A stretch of 64,000 bases of DNA from NCBI GenBank assembly GCA_913043285.1, contig CAJWML010000001.1, forward strand, positions 558,001 to 622,000, given 5' to 3'. This DNA is from CAKZNE01 sp002695025 (GTDB taxonomy: Bacteria; Bacteroidota; Bacteroidia; Flavobacteriales; Schleiferiaceae). A program made the position numbers and the translations under genes. The notes beneath the pieces are model-generated. The model was given only the letters and a program-made list of their open reading frames with translations. It was not told where the DNA came from and did no database searches. The stretch's first letter is position 1; each line of letters starts with the position of its first letter. Positions 1-8,282 of this stretch are shown in pieces.

Positions 1-200
1 AGCCCCATGCAAGTTCGGTACACTAAGGATGACACTTAATGGATGAGGTCTATGGACCTTTCAATACAAAATTGCTATGATCGACCAGTCAAAGACACCC
101 GAACAAGTGGCGTATTATCCAAAACATTTAGTGCAATAGGGCTTAGCCATAGCCTATTTCTTCGACTCCGCTCAGAATGACGGCTATAAACAGGGGCTAT
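1..200. other. Left-edge non-coding stretch
   Basis: No convincing gene is visible. The plus strand opens with a short reading frame that stops at about position 39, and another short frame from about 47 stops near 139. Either could be the tail of a gene to the left or a remnant, but neither resembles a family I recognise. A short element resembling dispersed intergenic repeats lies at 158-184 and is listed separately. Confidence 0.5.
158..184. repeat. Possible dispersed short repeat (TTCGACTCCGCTCAGAATGA core)
   Basis: The core at 161-180 resembles a short sequence I remember as common between genes in Bacteroidota genomes, usually seen in the opposite orientation. It lies just beyond the stop codon of rseP. 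There is only one copy in this window, so its repeat status rests on memory and not on anything shown here. Confidence 0.35.
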
Positions 201-1532
201 TTAGTTAAACAACTTCAAGATATCGTTACCATTGGCCAGCACGATCAAGGCCAGCAAAATGATAAAACCGGCTACCTGGGCATATTCCAGTACTTTCTCA
301 GCCGGTTTACGTCCGGTGATCATCTCCCACAGCACAAATACCACGTGACCCCCGTCCAGGGCGGGTATTGGCAATATATTCAGGAAGGCCAGCATAATAC
401 TGAGGAAAGCGGTAAACGCCCAAAAGCGTTGCCAGTCCCAACTGGTGCTATACTGGTTGGCAATCATCAGAAAACCACCTACGTGCTTATAAGCCCCGGT
501 TTCAGGGTTCGCAATAAGCTTAAACTGGCGCACATAGTCCGTTAGCACTTTACCGGATTTTTGGATCCCGGCCGGGATAGCTTCAAAGAAGCCGTATTTG
601 CGATAACTGAAATCCAGATAACGATCTACCGGATAAGCCATCACACCCATGCTGCCCTTGTATTTTCCTTCCGCAGGGATCTGCAGTTGTGCTTCCTTTG
701 ATTCTCCATTGCGAACAAAGTTCAGGGTGATCTCCTGACCTTCCCTGCCCTTTAGGTATTGCGGATAATCGTTAAAATATGCCAGCGACTCTCCATTAAT
801 GCCGGTAAGACTATCGCCCACCATCAAGCCGGCTGCTTTAGCCGCTGAAGAATCCGCAACCTCAGCCACTACAAATGGTATTCGCACTCCAACCAGCGAT
901 TTCTGTGAATCAATGATCTGCGATTTTTTATCGGCTGAAATAGTGAACTCTTCCATCCGGCCGTTGCGTTCTACTACAATGTTTCCGTTGTCACCCAAAA
1001 GCACTTCCAGTGAGATATCAGAAAAGCGTTCTATTTTCTTACCGCCAACGGATACGATCTTATCACCATCGCGGAAACCCAGGGATTGCGCAGTACTATC
1101 AGCCGTTATGCCGTAGATGACGTTTTCATTAGGCAGGTATTCCTCACCGTAGTGCATCAGCATACCGGCATAGATTACCATGGCCAGGATCACGTTAACG
1201 GTAACCCCACCAATCATGATGATGAGGCGCTGCCAGGCGGGTTTGGAGCGAAACTCCCAGGGTTGCGGGGGTTGCTTCATCTGCTCCTTGTCCATGCTCT
1301 CGTCTATCATCCCGGCTATTTTCACGTAGCCGCCCAGGGGCAGCCAACCGATGCCGTATTCGGTTTCCCCTATCTTCTTTTTGAAAATGGAGAACCAGGG
1401 ATCAAAAAAGAGATAAAATTTCTCTACGCGGGTTTTAAAAAGCTTGGCGGGTATAAAGTGGCCCAACTCGTGCAGAATGATCAGCAAAGAAAGGCTTAGT
1501 ATGAATTGTGACGCCTGTATCAGAATGTCCAT
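201..1532 (-). CDS. rseP: RseP-type site-2 intramembrane zinc metalloprotease
   Basis: Membrane metalloprotease of the S2P/RseP family (M50), which cuts transmembrane segments of anti-sigma factors and clears signal peptide remnants. The zinc motif HELGH is at residues 21-25 within the first membrane helix. Two PDZ-like stretches follow in the periplasmic part, roughly 130-200 and 205-290. The third zinc ligand motif, ending in LDGGH, is near residue 395, followed by the last membrane helix. The 443-residue length is normal. The start is an ATG. It lies 80 bases downstream of the M1-like gene on the same strand. A substrate is unknown, but the same window holds a membrane anti-sigma protein (5021-6295), a reasonable candidate by family knowledge only. 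Confidence 0.96.
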   Translation of the reverse strand: MDILIQASQFILSLSLLIILHELGHFIPAKLFKTRVEKFYLFFDPWFSIFKKKIGETEYGIGWLPLGGYVKIAGMIDESMDKEQMKQPPQPWEFRSKPAWQRLIIMIGGVTVNVILAMVIYAGMLMHYGEEYLPNENVIYGITADSTAQSLGFRDGDKIVSVGGKKIERFSDISLEVLLGDNGNIVVERNGRMEEFTISADKKSQIIDSQKSLVGVRIPFVVAEVADSSAAKAAGLMVGDSLTGINGESLAYFNDYPQYLKGREGQEITLNFVRNGESKEAQLQIPAEGKYKGSMGVMAYPVDRYLDFSYRKYGFFEAIPAGIQKSGKVLTDYVRQFKLIANPETGAYKHVGGFLMIANQYSTSWDWQRFWAFTAFLSIMLAFLNILPIPALDGGHVVFVLWEMITGRKPAEKVLEYAQVAGFIILLALIVLANGNDILKLFN

Positions 1533-1612
1533 GTCTTCGTTTTAATCAACCGGGGTTTACAACGCAGGTTTCAACCCCTTAGTTTGAAGCCTGCAAATTT
1601 ACGGTATCACTT

Positions 1613-3313
1613 TTACTTCTGGGTATAATATTTCAGGACCAGCGCTTTTGCTTTTTCCTGTACTTCCGGATCGGGGTCGGTTCGGGACATTTTAAGCAGG
1701 GTGTCCTTTAATTTCAGCTGGGCAGGCACGTTGAGGTTACCCGCACGTTTAAGCGCCATAACCCTTATCCGGGCATTGGGGTCATCCATGGCAATACCCA
1801 GGGTGGTGGAAAAAAGGTTGGTGTTGGAGGTACGGAACAGTCGCGTAAGGGCATCCATGCGCTCCTCCTCCGTTTGTGCGTTGGAAAGCTGGTACAGGTT
1901 GTACACGTCCGGGCGATTATCTTCTACGTAGCCGGGAAAATACTTGCCGGTTTCCACTCTTACGGCCTGTGGTGATGCGCTGGCCGGTATCTGAATACGA
2001 TCTTCGGGGATAGCCTGGCTTACTCTTTCAGCACGTATAACCGTATCGCGCAGGTAAACCGTAACCTCCATGGGAATAGCAAATGCACGTACATAACCGG
2101 TGTCCTGCTTTATAATAATATTCTGAATGCCGTTGCTATAGCGGTAGCTAATGTCCAGGCGTGGTAGCGCAGAACTGTTCATCACAGATTCAGCCAGGTT
2201 AGTGTAAGCCGAAGAGTCCGGAGGGGTACGGGGATCGTAACCAGGGTAAAAGCCCTGTAGCCAAAGCGTGGTTTGGAGAGCCAGGAATTTTGGTGATACA
2301 AGTGTGTCATTTACGTGCTCCTCCAGATATTTTTGGGTAGCTAAAACAGGCCACAAAGATGATTCCTGGGCAGCCTGGTAGGTATACCCAAGATAGGTGG
2401 CGTATAAGCTGTCACCAGAAGAGGCCCTAAGCAGAAGCCAGTTTTGAAGATTGGTAAAAGGCGTGGATTGCCGGGAAGACAACACCTGCAAATCCGGGCT
2501 ATGCGCGGCACTGAGGCTATCTGCTACCAGTAAAAGGCTATCATTAACGGAAAAACCCGTTTCCTCTTCCAGTATTCTCAAAAGCTCCGCGTTCTCATTA
2601 CGCAGGTTCAGGGCACGTATGTCTGCTAGGTTCGTTTCTGAAAAACTGTATACCTCATCAATATCATCCAGTTCGTCTTCTATCAGGGCCCCTGTAATCA
2701 GGTAAAAGGATGGTGCCTGCATAGGTTCTTTACTGCTCCAGAAATGATGTGTTATATTCTTATCCACAACCCGGAACTCCGGCTCACCGATGGTAAAAAC
2801 AGTGTAGTCTTCCGGCACACTTATATTTACCTGGAAAGTGCAGGCATCCTCTGCCCGGGAGGGAAAAAATAATCCACTGATGCCCAGGCCTGCCGGGTTA
2901 TAGGCGTTAAACCCGTTGAGTGATAGTACGCCTACATTATTTCGGATATAAGCCTGGTTTTCCGGGTTACTAAGATTGATAGAGTACGCAAACGCAATGC
3001 TAATGCGTTCCGGGCGGTTTTGCCAGCTTCCCAGTTCCAATACGATCTCGTTACCTTCCCTGCGGAAAGGAATAAAGTCTTTCAGGCGTCCCTGGCGAAT
3101 GCGCACGGAATAGAGGCTATCCGGATGAAAGTCCAGCCGCACCTCTTTTTCTTTAGGAGATACACGCAGGTCCGTAACGGCACACATATCCAGAATATCC
3201 GGAAATGTATCCGTGGCATAGATGGAAACCTCAGTATGCAATATGTCTACCGCCTGTCCCGAAAGCATGAAACAAGGAAGGAGGGGAAACAATAAAAAAA
3301 AGCATCTTTGCAT
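1613..3313 (-). CDS. Secreted M1-aminopeptidase-like protein lacking the zinc site
   Basis: Exported protein of about 566 residues. I chose the ATG at 3313, because a signal peptide (MQRCFFLLFPLL...) begins there and a predicted -7 element at 3336-3343 lies between it and the upstream alternative start. The first 210 residues read like the beta-sandwich N-terminal domain of M1 aminopeptidases, with an FFPSR stretch where M1 enzymes have a YP-type motif and a pattern ending in YLITGAL. The HExxH zinc motif and GAMEN motif of the family are absent, and the middle is much shorter than a thermolysin-like domain. The last 70 residues look like HEAT-type helices. It is probably non-catalytic. The M1 relation is inferred from pattern, not alignment. 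Confidence 0.75.
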   Translation of the reverse strand: MQRCFFLLFPLLPCFMLSGQAVDILHTEVSIYATDTFPDILDMCAVTDLRVSPKEKEVRLDFHPDSLYSVRIRQGRLKDFIPFRREGNEIVLELGSWQNRPERISIAFAYSINLSNPENQAYIRNNVGVLSLNGFNAYNPAGLGISGLFFPSRAEDACTFQVNISVPEDYTVFTIGEPEFRVVDKNITHHFWSSKEPMQAPSFYLITGALIEDELDDIDEVYSFSETNLADIRALNLRNENAELLRILEEETGFSVNDSLLLVADSLSAAHSPDLQVLSSRQSTPFTNLQNWLLLRASSGDSLYATYLGYTYQAAQESSLWPVLATQKYLEEHVNDTLVSPKFLALQTTLWLQGFYPGYDPRTPPDSSAYTNLAESVMNSSALPRLDISYRYSNGIQNIIIKQDTGYVRAFAIPMEVTVYLRDTVIRAERVSQAIPEDRIQIPASASPQAVRVETGKYFPGYVEDNRPDVYNLYQLSNAQTEEERMDALTRLFRTSNTNLFSTTLGIAMDDPNARIRVMALKRAGNLNVPAQLKLKDTLLKMSRTDPDPEVQEKAKALVLKYYTQK

Positions 3314-3335
3314 ACCGCTTTGCTGGCTAAAAGCG

Positions 3336-3343
3336 CAAAAATA
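3336..3343 (-). promoter_or_regulatory. Predicted -7 promoter element TATTTTTG
   Basis: On the minus strand this reads TATTTTTG, matching the Bacteroidota -7 consensus TAnnTTTG. It lies 23 bases upstream of the ATG at 3313 and supports that start. No clear -33 element was found. Confidence 0.5.
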
Positions 3344-3366
3344 CTTGTCCACACTAAATTAGTACC

Positions 3367-3870
3367 ATGTATAAGATAAAAGTTGGCGAAAAAGAGTACG
3401 ATGTTCAACCCCAGCCCCACGATCATACGGCAGGCACGCTAAACGGAAAAGAATACCGCCTGGACCTCGTGAAGGAGCGCAACGGTATGCACCTTTTAAA
3501 GGACGATCAAAGCTTCCGCATCTCTTATATTGACATGGACTATGAAACCAAAACGTTTAGTCTGCAGGTAAATGGTAACACCTACACCGTAGAAGCGAAG
3601 GACCGCTTTGACCTGCTGCTGGAAGAACTGGGTATGGAAGACCTGGCCTCTTCAGCGGTGAATGATCTTAAAGCCCCGATGCCCGGCCTTGTTTTATCCT
3701 TGGAAGTAAAAGCCGGAGACACTGTAAGTAAAGGTGATGCCTTAGTGGTGTTGGAAGCTATGAAGATGGAAAACGTGCTTAAAGCAGCCAGTGATGCGGT
3801 GGTAAAAAATATAACGGTAGAAGTAGGTAAAGCCGTTGAGAAAAACCAGGTGCTGATCGAGTTTGAATAA
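3367..3870 (+). CDS. Biotin carboxyl carrier protein (biotinyl-domain protein)
   Basis: Carrier subunit of a biotin-dependent carboxylase, of the acyl-CoA carboxylase type. The C-terminal biotinyl domain (residues about 100-167) has the APMPG motif and the biotinylation site EAMKMEN, with Lys133 as the expected biotinylated residue. The first 95 residues resemble the linker region of propionyl-CoA or acetyl-CoA carboxylase alpha chains, so this looks like the tail of a fused alpha subunit encoded alone. No carboxylase or carboxyltransferase gene is nearby, so partners must lie elsewhere. It is divergent from the M1-like gene and convergent with the lipoprotein gene, whose stop is 3 bases away. 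Confidence 0.9.
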   Translation: MYKIKVGEKEYDVQPQPHDHTAGTLNGKEYRLDLVKERNGMHLLKDDQSFRISYIDMDYETKTFSLQVNGNTYTVEAKDRFDLLLEELGMEDLASSAVNDLKAPMPGLVLSLEVKAGDTVSKGDALVVLEAMKMENVLKAASDAVVKNITVEVGKAVEKNQVLIEFE

Positions 3871-3873
3871 TGC

Positions 3874-5016
3874 CTAGGGATGTGCCACGGCAAACTCTCC
3901 GCTTACTTTATTGAGCGTAATGCTGCTGCCATCCGTATGGCGTAGCTCCAGTTGGCGGGCACTAAAGTCAAACTGAACGGTATTCTCGCCATTTTCATTT
4001 TCCTCGTACGCCTGTACATTGTTGAAGTTTAAAGATCCTACCACTCCCTCATAATTTGAAGTGTAAGCTTTCCCGGCACTATCGTAAAAGATAATTTCCA
4101 CGGTACCCAGCTGCAGGGGGTCATACTCACGGACAGGCTGCTTTTCAAATTTAAAATCAAGATTACAATCCGCCACCACAAGCGGGCTGGTCACACGCAC
4201 TTCCTTGAGAATGGTTTGGGTGCAACCTCCCTGAAACTGTATTTCGGCTTCCAGAATATTAGGAGAAAGGTCCGGAAAGAATTCCCATTTCCTGTTTATC
4301 ACCAGGCCAGAGCCAACAGCATTCCCATTGAGCCTCCAGTGTACATTGGCAATGGTTCCCTTTATAGCTTGCAGGCTGGCCGCAAAATCCAGGTCCCGGG
4401 GATTGCTGAGGTTCATTATTGCCCTGCATTCGCCTGTCACATCCACAACCTGGGTGGTGGATGATTGGCAACCCACAGATGAAGTAGTACTTAAACGGGC
4501 TCCAAAAGTGGGGTAAGCATTCTCACTAACTTTTACGGAAGCCTCTGGTCCTACAGCCGTCTCGCCATTTTCAAGACTCCAGTTGTAAGTAGTGGTGGTA
4601 TAGCTACTATCTGCTATGAAAGTAAGTTGATGCCAACCCAGGCGTTGTTTTTGACCAGACGGGTCTGAATAAGGCCAGGGAGCATTATCCAGTCCACTCA
4701 ACACGTCAAAGGTTCCGGAAGCAGAAAGGGTATTGGATCCCCTGAGAATAATAGCAAAGGAATTAGCTTTATTTCCGGAAGCCGCCTCCAGCGAACCTTT
4801 CATGCTCACCACACCCTCCTTGCCCAACTCATAGCCGGTAATGAGGCCATAGCCGGCACCGGCATACCGTTGAAAGGGAGTGCCGTTTACCTCTCCGGTT
4901 ACAAAGAATTCCACCGTATCATGATAATCAGAGGCAAGATCATCATTGCTTTTAGAGCATGAAAACAGCACTAAGCCTCCCAGTAAGAGGGTTATATTTT
5001 TTATCCGGTTGATCAT
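3874..5016 (-). CDS. Lipoprotein with PKD-like domain, third gene of the sigma/anti-sigma operon
   Basis: Predicted outer-envelope lipoprotein of 380 residues. The ATG at 5016 is chosen because it gives a signal peptide ending in the lipobox LFSC, and it sits 4 bases after the stop of the beta-barrel gene. The middle, about residues 130-270, holds segments typical of PKD/Ig-like beta-sandwich domains, with two Cys residues that could pair. I do not recognise a catalytic motif. Its position as last gene of an operon with an ECF sigma factor and a dual-membrane anti-sigma protein suggests a surface or periplasmic partner, perhaps the sensed or regulated component. That role is inference. Confidence 0.85.
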   Translation of the reverse strand: MINRIKNITLLLGGLVLFSCSKSNDDLASDYHDTVEFFVTGEVNGTPFQRYAGAGYGLITGYELGKEGVVSMKGSLEAASGNKANSFAIILRGSNTLSASGTFDVLSGLDNAPWPYSDPSGQKQRLGWHQLTFIADSSYTTTTYNWSLENGETAVGPEASVKVSENAYPTFGARLSTTSSVGCQSSTTQVVDVTGECRAIMNLSNPRDLDFAASLQAIKGTIANVHWRLNGNAVGSGLVINRKWEFFPDLSPNILEAEIQFQGGCTQTILKEVRVTSPLVVADCNLDFKFEKQPVREYDPLQLGTVEIIFYDSAGKAYTSNYEGVVGSLNFNNVQAYEENENGENTVQFDFSARQLELRHTDGSSITLNKVSGEFAVAHP

Positions 5017-5020
5017 TTTT

Positions 5021-6295
5021 CTAATACAAGCGGTAGCGGATAATGACCCTTGTGTTGGCATTCCGGTGGAATGGGCTCAGAAGTTCCGTTCTGTTGGGTG
5101 TAATATCCGTTAGACCGTACTTAAACTGCAGGCCAAGGCTAAGCTGGGGGTTGTAACGATAAAAATAAGATCCGGTAAAACCGTAATCCAAGGTGTTGAA
5201 ATTAGGGCTCAGACCATTTTCCTTCTCGGTGGTTATCTCCACATTTCCCTTAAAAGGGTAGCGTGTGCGTTGCACTTCGCGGTTCACATTAAAAAGGGCT
5301 GAGGCGTAAGCCCCCACTCCTATCTGATGCTGAGGATTGATACTGAAGTTGGCGCCTATGGGCATTTCAAAATAATCCAGGCGCTGATGACGCACATCGG
5401 TACGGATCACCTCCTGCCCAAAGTTATAGAAAACACTATCCGAACTCAGGGTAATGCCGGTAGCAGTGCGGGCGTTGTAATTCAGGCCGGCTTCAAAACT
5501 CCAGCGCTGGGCAAAGCGATACGAATAATTGATCCCAAACAGCCAGCCGGTAGCCAGGCTTCCATCGTCAAAGGAGCGGGTAAAGTCGGGCCCGGCTTGT
5601 CCCCAAATCTCATGAGTACTTTCAAACTTCACCAAGGCTGCCGGGTCAATTTTGGGAAGTGGTGCAGGCTCCATTAAATAAGGACCTTCATCATAAGCCC
5701 GGTACGTATTATCCTCCGTTACACCTGCAGCCTGTGCCGCAACATTGGTAATGGGTCGGGATGATAGTTGCTCTATAGGCTCAAATGCTTCTCTTGAAGT
5801 ACTTGCCTGGGCTGAAGCCCATTGTTGGGCATTGGCCTCCCCTTCAGCGGGCGTATTGTCTGCAATATTTTGATTAACCTCAACCGGTGCTGATGGTGTT
5901 TCCTTTTTAAGCTGATTTACATCTTCATTTGAAGAAGACCCGCCTTCATGGGTCACAATGGTACTTTCTGCAGGCTCCTCTGTGGCAGGTTCTTCAAACT
6001 CCCGGGTCGGACTTTTCAGCTCTTGCTGATCTTCCTGAGGTGTGTTCCCGATCCGCTCGATGATCTTGTTTTCATCCTGAACTACATTACTTACCGGAGC
6101 CGGTTTTAACCATACCGCTCCCATTACCAGAGCCCCAAACACCAAAATGGCCGCACTGCTCCACCAGAAGAAGCCCAGGCTTTTCTTATCCTTATCCAGC
6201 ATAGCCTCCATAGCCTCCCAGTTTGAGGGATTAAACTCAAACTCACGGCTATGCAACTTGCCTTTAAATAATCTATCTAACTCGTTATCCTTCAT
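5021..6295 (-). CDS. Dual membrane-spanning anti-sigma factor with C-terminal outer-membrane beta-barrel
   Basis: 424 residues with an unusual layout. A cytoplasmic N-terminus (1-40, charged, with DRLFKGKL and a conserved-looking NWEAMEAMLD) is followed by one inner-membrane helix (about 42-63). Next comes a low-complexity linker rich in Glu, Pro, Ala and Asn (about 64-230). The last 195 residues have alternating hydrophobic beta-strands and end in an aromatic residue (RYRLY), as outer-membrane barrels do. This matches the dual membrane-spanning anti-sigma factors (Dma) described in Bacteroides thetaiotaomicron. The start ATG overlaps the sigma factor stop by 4 bases (ATGA), implying translational coupling. 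The barrel presumably senses outer-membrane state and releases the sigma factor through the N-terminus; that is family-based inference. Confidence 0.85.
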   Translation of the reverse strand: MKDNELDRLFKGKLHSREFEFNPSNWEAMEAMLDKDKKSLGFFWWSSAAILVFGALVMGAVWLKPAPVSNVVQDENKIIERIGNTPQEDQQELKSPTREFEEPATEEPAESTIVTHEGGSSSNEDVNQLKKETPSAPVEVNQNIADNTPAEGEANAQQWASAQASTSREAFEPIEQLSSRPITNVAAQAAGVTEDNTYRAYDEGPYLMEPAPLPKIDPAALVKFESTHEIWGQAGPDFTRSFDDGSLATGWLFGINYSYRFAQRWSFEAGLNYNARTATGITLSSDSVFYNFGQEVIRTDVRHQRLDYFEMPIGANFSINPQHQIGVGAYASALFNVNREVQRTRYPFKGNVEITTEKENGLSPNFNTLDYGFTGSYFYRYNPQLSLGLQFKYGLTDITPNRTELLSPFHRNANTRVIIRYRLY

Positions 6296-6852
6296 AACAA
6301 CATCGCCACATTATTCCTCAGCTTCTGTAGCAATTCCTTGAGCTTCTGGCGGGCACTGCTTAAATGCCATTTACTGGTGCCCTCGCTCATATTCAACTTT
6401 TCAGCAATCTCACGGTGATTGTAACCATCAATCACATAGAGGTTAAACACTTTTTTACTTACTGGTGGAAGCTGGTCAATAAGCCTTTGCAACTCTTCTG
6501 CATCAAATTTCCGATCGGCCTCATTGAAATCCATGCTTTGTACTGGAGCCACATTCATAGGCTCCTCTACGTAGTCCACCTTGTTCCTTTTATTTTTCCT
6601 GTAATCATCGATCACCGTATTGATCGTGATCCGCCTGATCCAGGCCTCAAAAGGCACTTTGTCATCGTACTTTTTAAGGTTTTTAAGGATTTTATAGAAC
6701 GCCTTGTTGAGGAGAAACTCTGCATCTTCCTTGTTCCGTTCGTAACGGAAGCAGACGGAGAGAAGAATACCGTAGCATAACTTATAAAGCTCAAACTGAG
6801 CTTTTCGGTCTTCTGCTTTGCACAACTCTAAGAGTTCCTTCTCTACATTCAT
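6292..6852 (-). CDS. ECF-type RNA polymerase sigma-70 factor
   Basis: Extracytoplasmic-function sigma factor, 186 residues. Region 2 spans about residues 15-85, with the helix AWIRRITINTVIDDYR that contacts the -10 element. Region 4 spans about 125-180 with a helix-turn-helix (HREIAEKLNMSEGTSKWHLS). Length and domain order are typical. It heads a three-gene operon with the anti-sigma/barrel gene (4-base overlap) and a lipoprotein. No TAnnTTTG element was found in the 250 bases upstream, which would fit transcription from its own alternative promoter, but that is only suggested by absence. Confidence 0.95.
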   Translation of the reverse strand: MNVEKELLELCKAEDRKAQFELYKLCYGILLSVCFRYERNKEDAEFLLNKAFYKILKNLKKYDDKVPFEAWIRRITINTVIDDYRKNKRNKVDYVEEPMNVAPVQSMDFNEADRKFDAEELQRLIDQLPPVSKKVFNLYVIDGYNHREIAEKLNMSEGTSKWHLSSARQKLKELLQKLRNNVAMLL

Positions 6853-7050
6853 TAGTTAAATAAAACCAGGAAGGCGAATTTAACCATAATCCACCTTCCC
6901 GGTTGTAACCGAACAATATTTCACAGGTTAGCGACAATTATTAAAACCCGTAAGATTCGCTTCACCTTCATACACGTACTTTGAACACTTAGGGTTGGGT
7001 CCTGTGTGTGTTTTTTTTAACGTTCCCGGTGAGGTAAGGGCTCCAGGAAA
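6853..7050. other. Intergenic region upstream of the sigma factor operon
   Basis: About 200 bases holding no gene. A loose inverted repeat GGAAGG/CCTTCC lies near 6870-6900, within the likely 5-prime leader of the sigma factor gene. The TG-rich tract near 7000-7015 has no clear meaning. This is where a self-regulated ECF promoter would be expected. Confidence 0.4.
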
Positions 7051-7077
7051 ATAAAAAGCCCCTCCGCAGAGGGGCTT
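7051..7077 (-). terminator. Rho-independent terminator of the PfkB-type kinase gene
   Basis: A 9-base-pair stem, AAGCCCCTC (7056-7064) with GAGGGGCTT (7069-7077) around the loop CGCA, followed in minus-strand direction by a short U-rich tract. It lies 28 bases after the kinase stop codon. Confidence 0.85.
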
Positions 7078-7104
7078 AAATATATAGGGTACAGGTGTTT
7101 ACTT

Positions 7105-8031
7105 TTAGTCCTGAAGGGTAACCTCAAACTGAGTGAGGCTTACAAATTCCTGTACGCGCTGGTGCATTTCCTCACGGGTGATCTGGTTGATACGTTGTAC
7201 ACCAAATTTCTCTACACAGAAAGACGCCAGTGCAGAACCGTAGATCACCGCACGCTTCATGTTTTCAAAGTCGATGTCACGGCTATGGGCCAGGAACCCG
7301 ATAAAACCTCCCGCAAAGGTATCGCCTGCACCGGTGGGGTCAAAAACCTCTTCCAGGGGAAGAGCCGGGGCAAAGAATATCTCGCCTTCACCAAACAGTA
7401 GCGCTCCGTGTTCTCCTTTTTTAATGATCAGGTATTTAGGGCCCATGGTAGCGATCTTCTTGGCCGCTTTCACCAGGGAGTATTCACCGCTGAGCTGACG
7501 CGCCTCTTCATCGTTAATGGTCAGTACATCAACCTTCTTCAATACCTCCATCAGTTCATCCCAACTGTTATCCATCCAAAAGTTCATGGTGTCCAGCACC
7601 ACTAATTTCGGACGGGTCTCCATCTGGTCCAGAACCTTCATCTGAACGGCCGGGGTCAGGTTACCCAGCATCAGGAATTCCGTATTGCGATATGCTTCCG
7701 GGAGTACGGGGTCAAATTCAGCGAGTACGTTCAATTGTGTATCCAGCGAATCGCGGGTATTCATGTCATTGTGGTACTTGCCTTTCCAGAAAAAAGTTTT
7801 TCCGCCTTCCACCACACGGATACCACGGGTATCGATCTGGCGTTTGTGGAAACGGTCCATATATTCTTCCGGGAAGTCCTCGCCAATAATGGAAACCAGC
7901 TGAATATCATTCATAAAATTGGACGCTGCCAGCCCGGCATAGGTGGCAGAACCGCCCATTATACGGCCCGATTCACCAAAAGGAGTGATCAACTCATCAA
8001 AGGCTACCGTACCAACAATTAAAAGGCTCAT
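7105..8031 (-). CDS. PfkB-family carbohydrate/nucleoside kinase
   Basis: Ribokinase-like sugar kinase of 308 residues. The family signature with the catalytic Asp and anion hole, DPTGAGDTFAGGF, begins near residue 232. The N-terminal GGSATYAGLAASN segment matches the substrate-binding glycine-rich motif. It ends with its own terminator, so it is probably monocistronic. The substrate cannot be read from sequence; relatives in Bacteroidota are annotated only as PfkB-type kinases, with ribose, fructose phosphates and adenosine all possible. The start is ATG and no alternative is needed. Confidence 0.93.
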   Translation of the reverse strand: MSLLIVGTVAFDELITPFGESGRIMGGSATYAGLAASNFMNDIQLVSIIGEDFPEEYMDRFHKRQIDTRGIRVVEGGKTFFWKGKYHNDMNTRDSLDTQLNVLAEFDPVLPEAYRNTEFLMLGNLTPAVQMKVLDQMETRPKLVVLDTMNFWMDNSWDELMEVLKKVDVLTINDEEARQLSGEYSLVKAAKKIATMGPKYLIIKKGEHGALLFGEGEIFFAPALPLEEVFDPTGAGDTFAGGFIGFLAHSRDIDFENMKRAVIYGSALASFCVEKFGVQRINQITREEMHQRVQEFVSLTQFEVTLQD

Positions 8032-8059
8032 ATTATTCTTTTGAAATTTGCGACAAATA

Positions 8060-8090
8060 TTGTGTAATTTCGAGAAAGGTGCTAATATTG
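8060..8090 (+). promoter_or_regulatory. Predicted tRNA-Asn promoter (TTG-N20-TAATATTG)
   Basis: TTG at 8060-8062 and TAATATTG at 8083-8090, 20 bases apart, fit the Bacteroidota -33/-7 arrangement with one mismatch in the -7 element. The tRNA begins 25 bases downstream. Confidence 0.45.
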
Positions 8091-8114
8091 CAGCCCTTTT
8101 TAAGGGAAATATAT

Positions 8115-8189
<75 letters not shown>

Positions 8190-8192
8190 AAG

Positions 8193-8223
8193 AAAAGCCC
8201 GCACACTGTGCGGGCTTTTCTTT
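8193..8223 (+). terminator. Terminator after tRNA-Asn
   Basis: Perfect 12-base-pair stem, AAAAGCCCGCAC (8193-8204) with GTGCGGGCTTTT (8208-8219) around the loop ACT, followed by further T residues. Confidence 0.9.
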
Positions 8224-8282
8224 TATAAGCTATTTCCGGGTTATCTTGTGGCCAAAAGCAAGCCTCCATATTCTTAAGTACT

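Noticed and set aside
1..140. Possible integrase or transposase tail at the left edge
   Set aside because: Two very short frames stop early and share no motif I can name; too little sequence to support a gene.
343..354. CACGTG sequence within rseP
   Set aside because: Only the central six bases match parS; the arms (ACC/ACC) do not. Same for other CACGTG copies near 11526, 38398, 53039 and 54370.
2760..2768. Perfect DnaA box TTATCCACA
   Set aside because: Single copy inside a coding region with no AT-rich unwinding zone or further boxes around it, so no origin can be claimed here despite the parS-like sites elsewhere.
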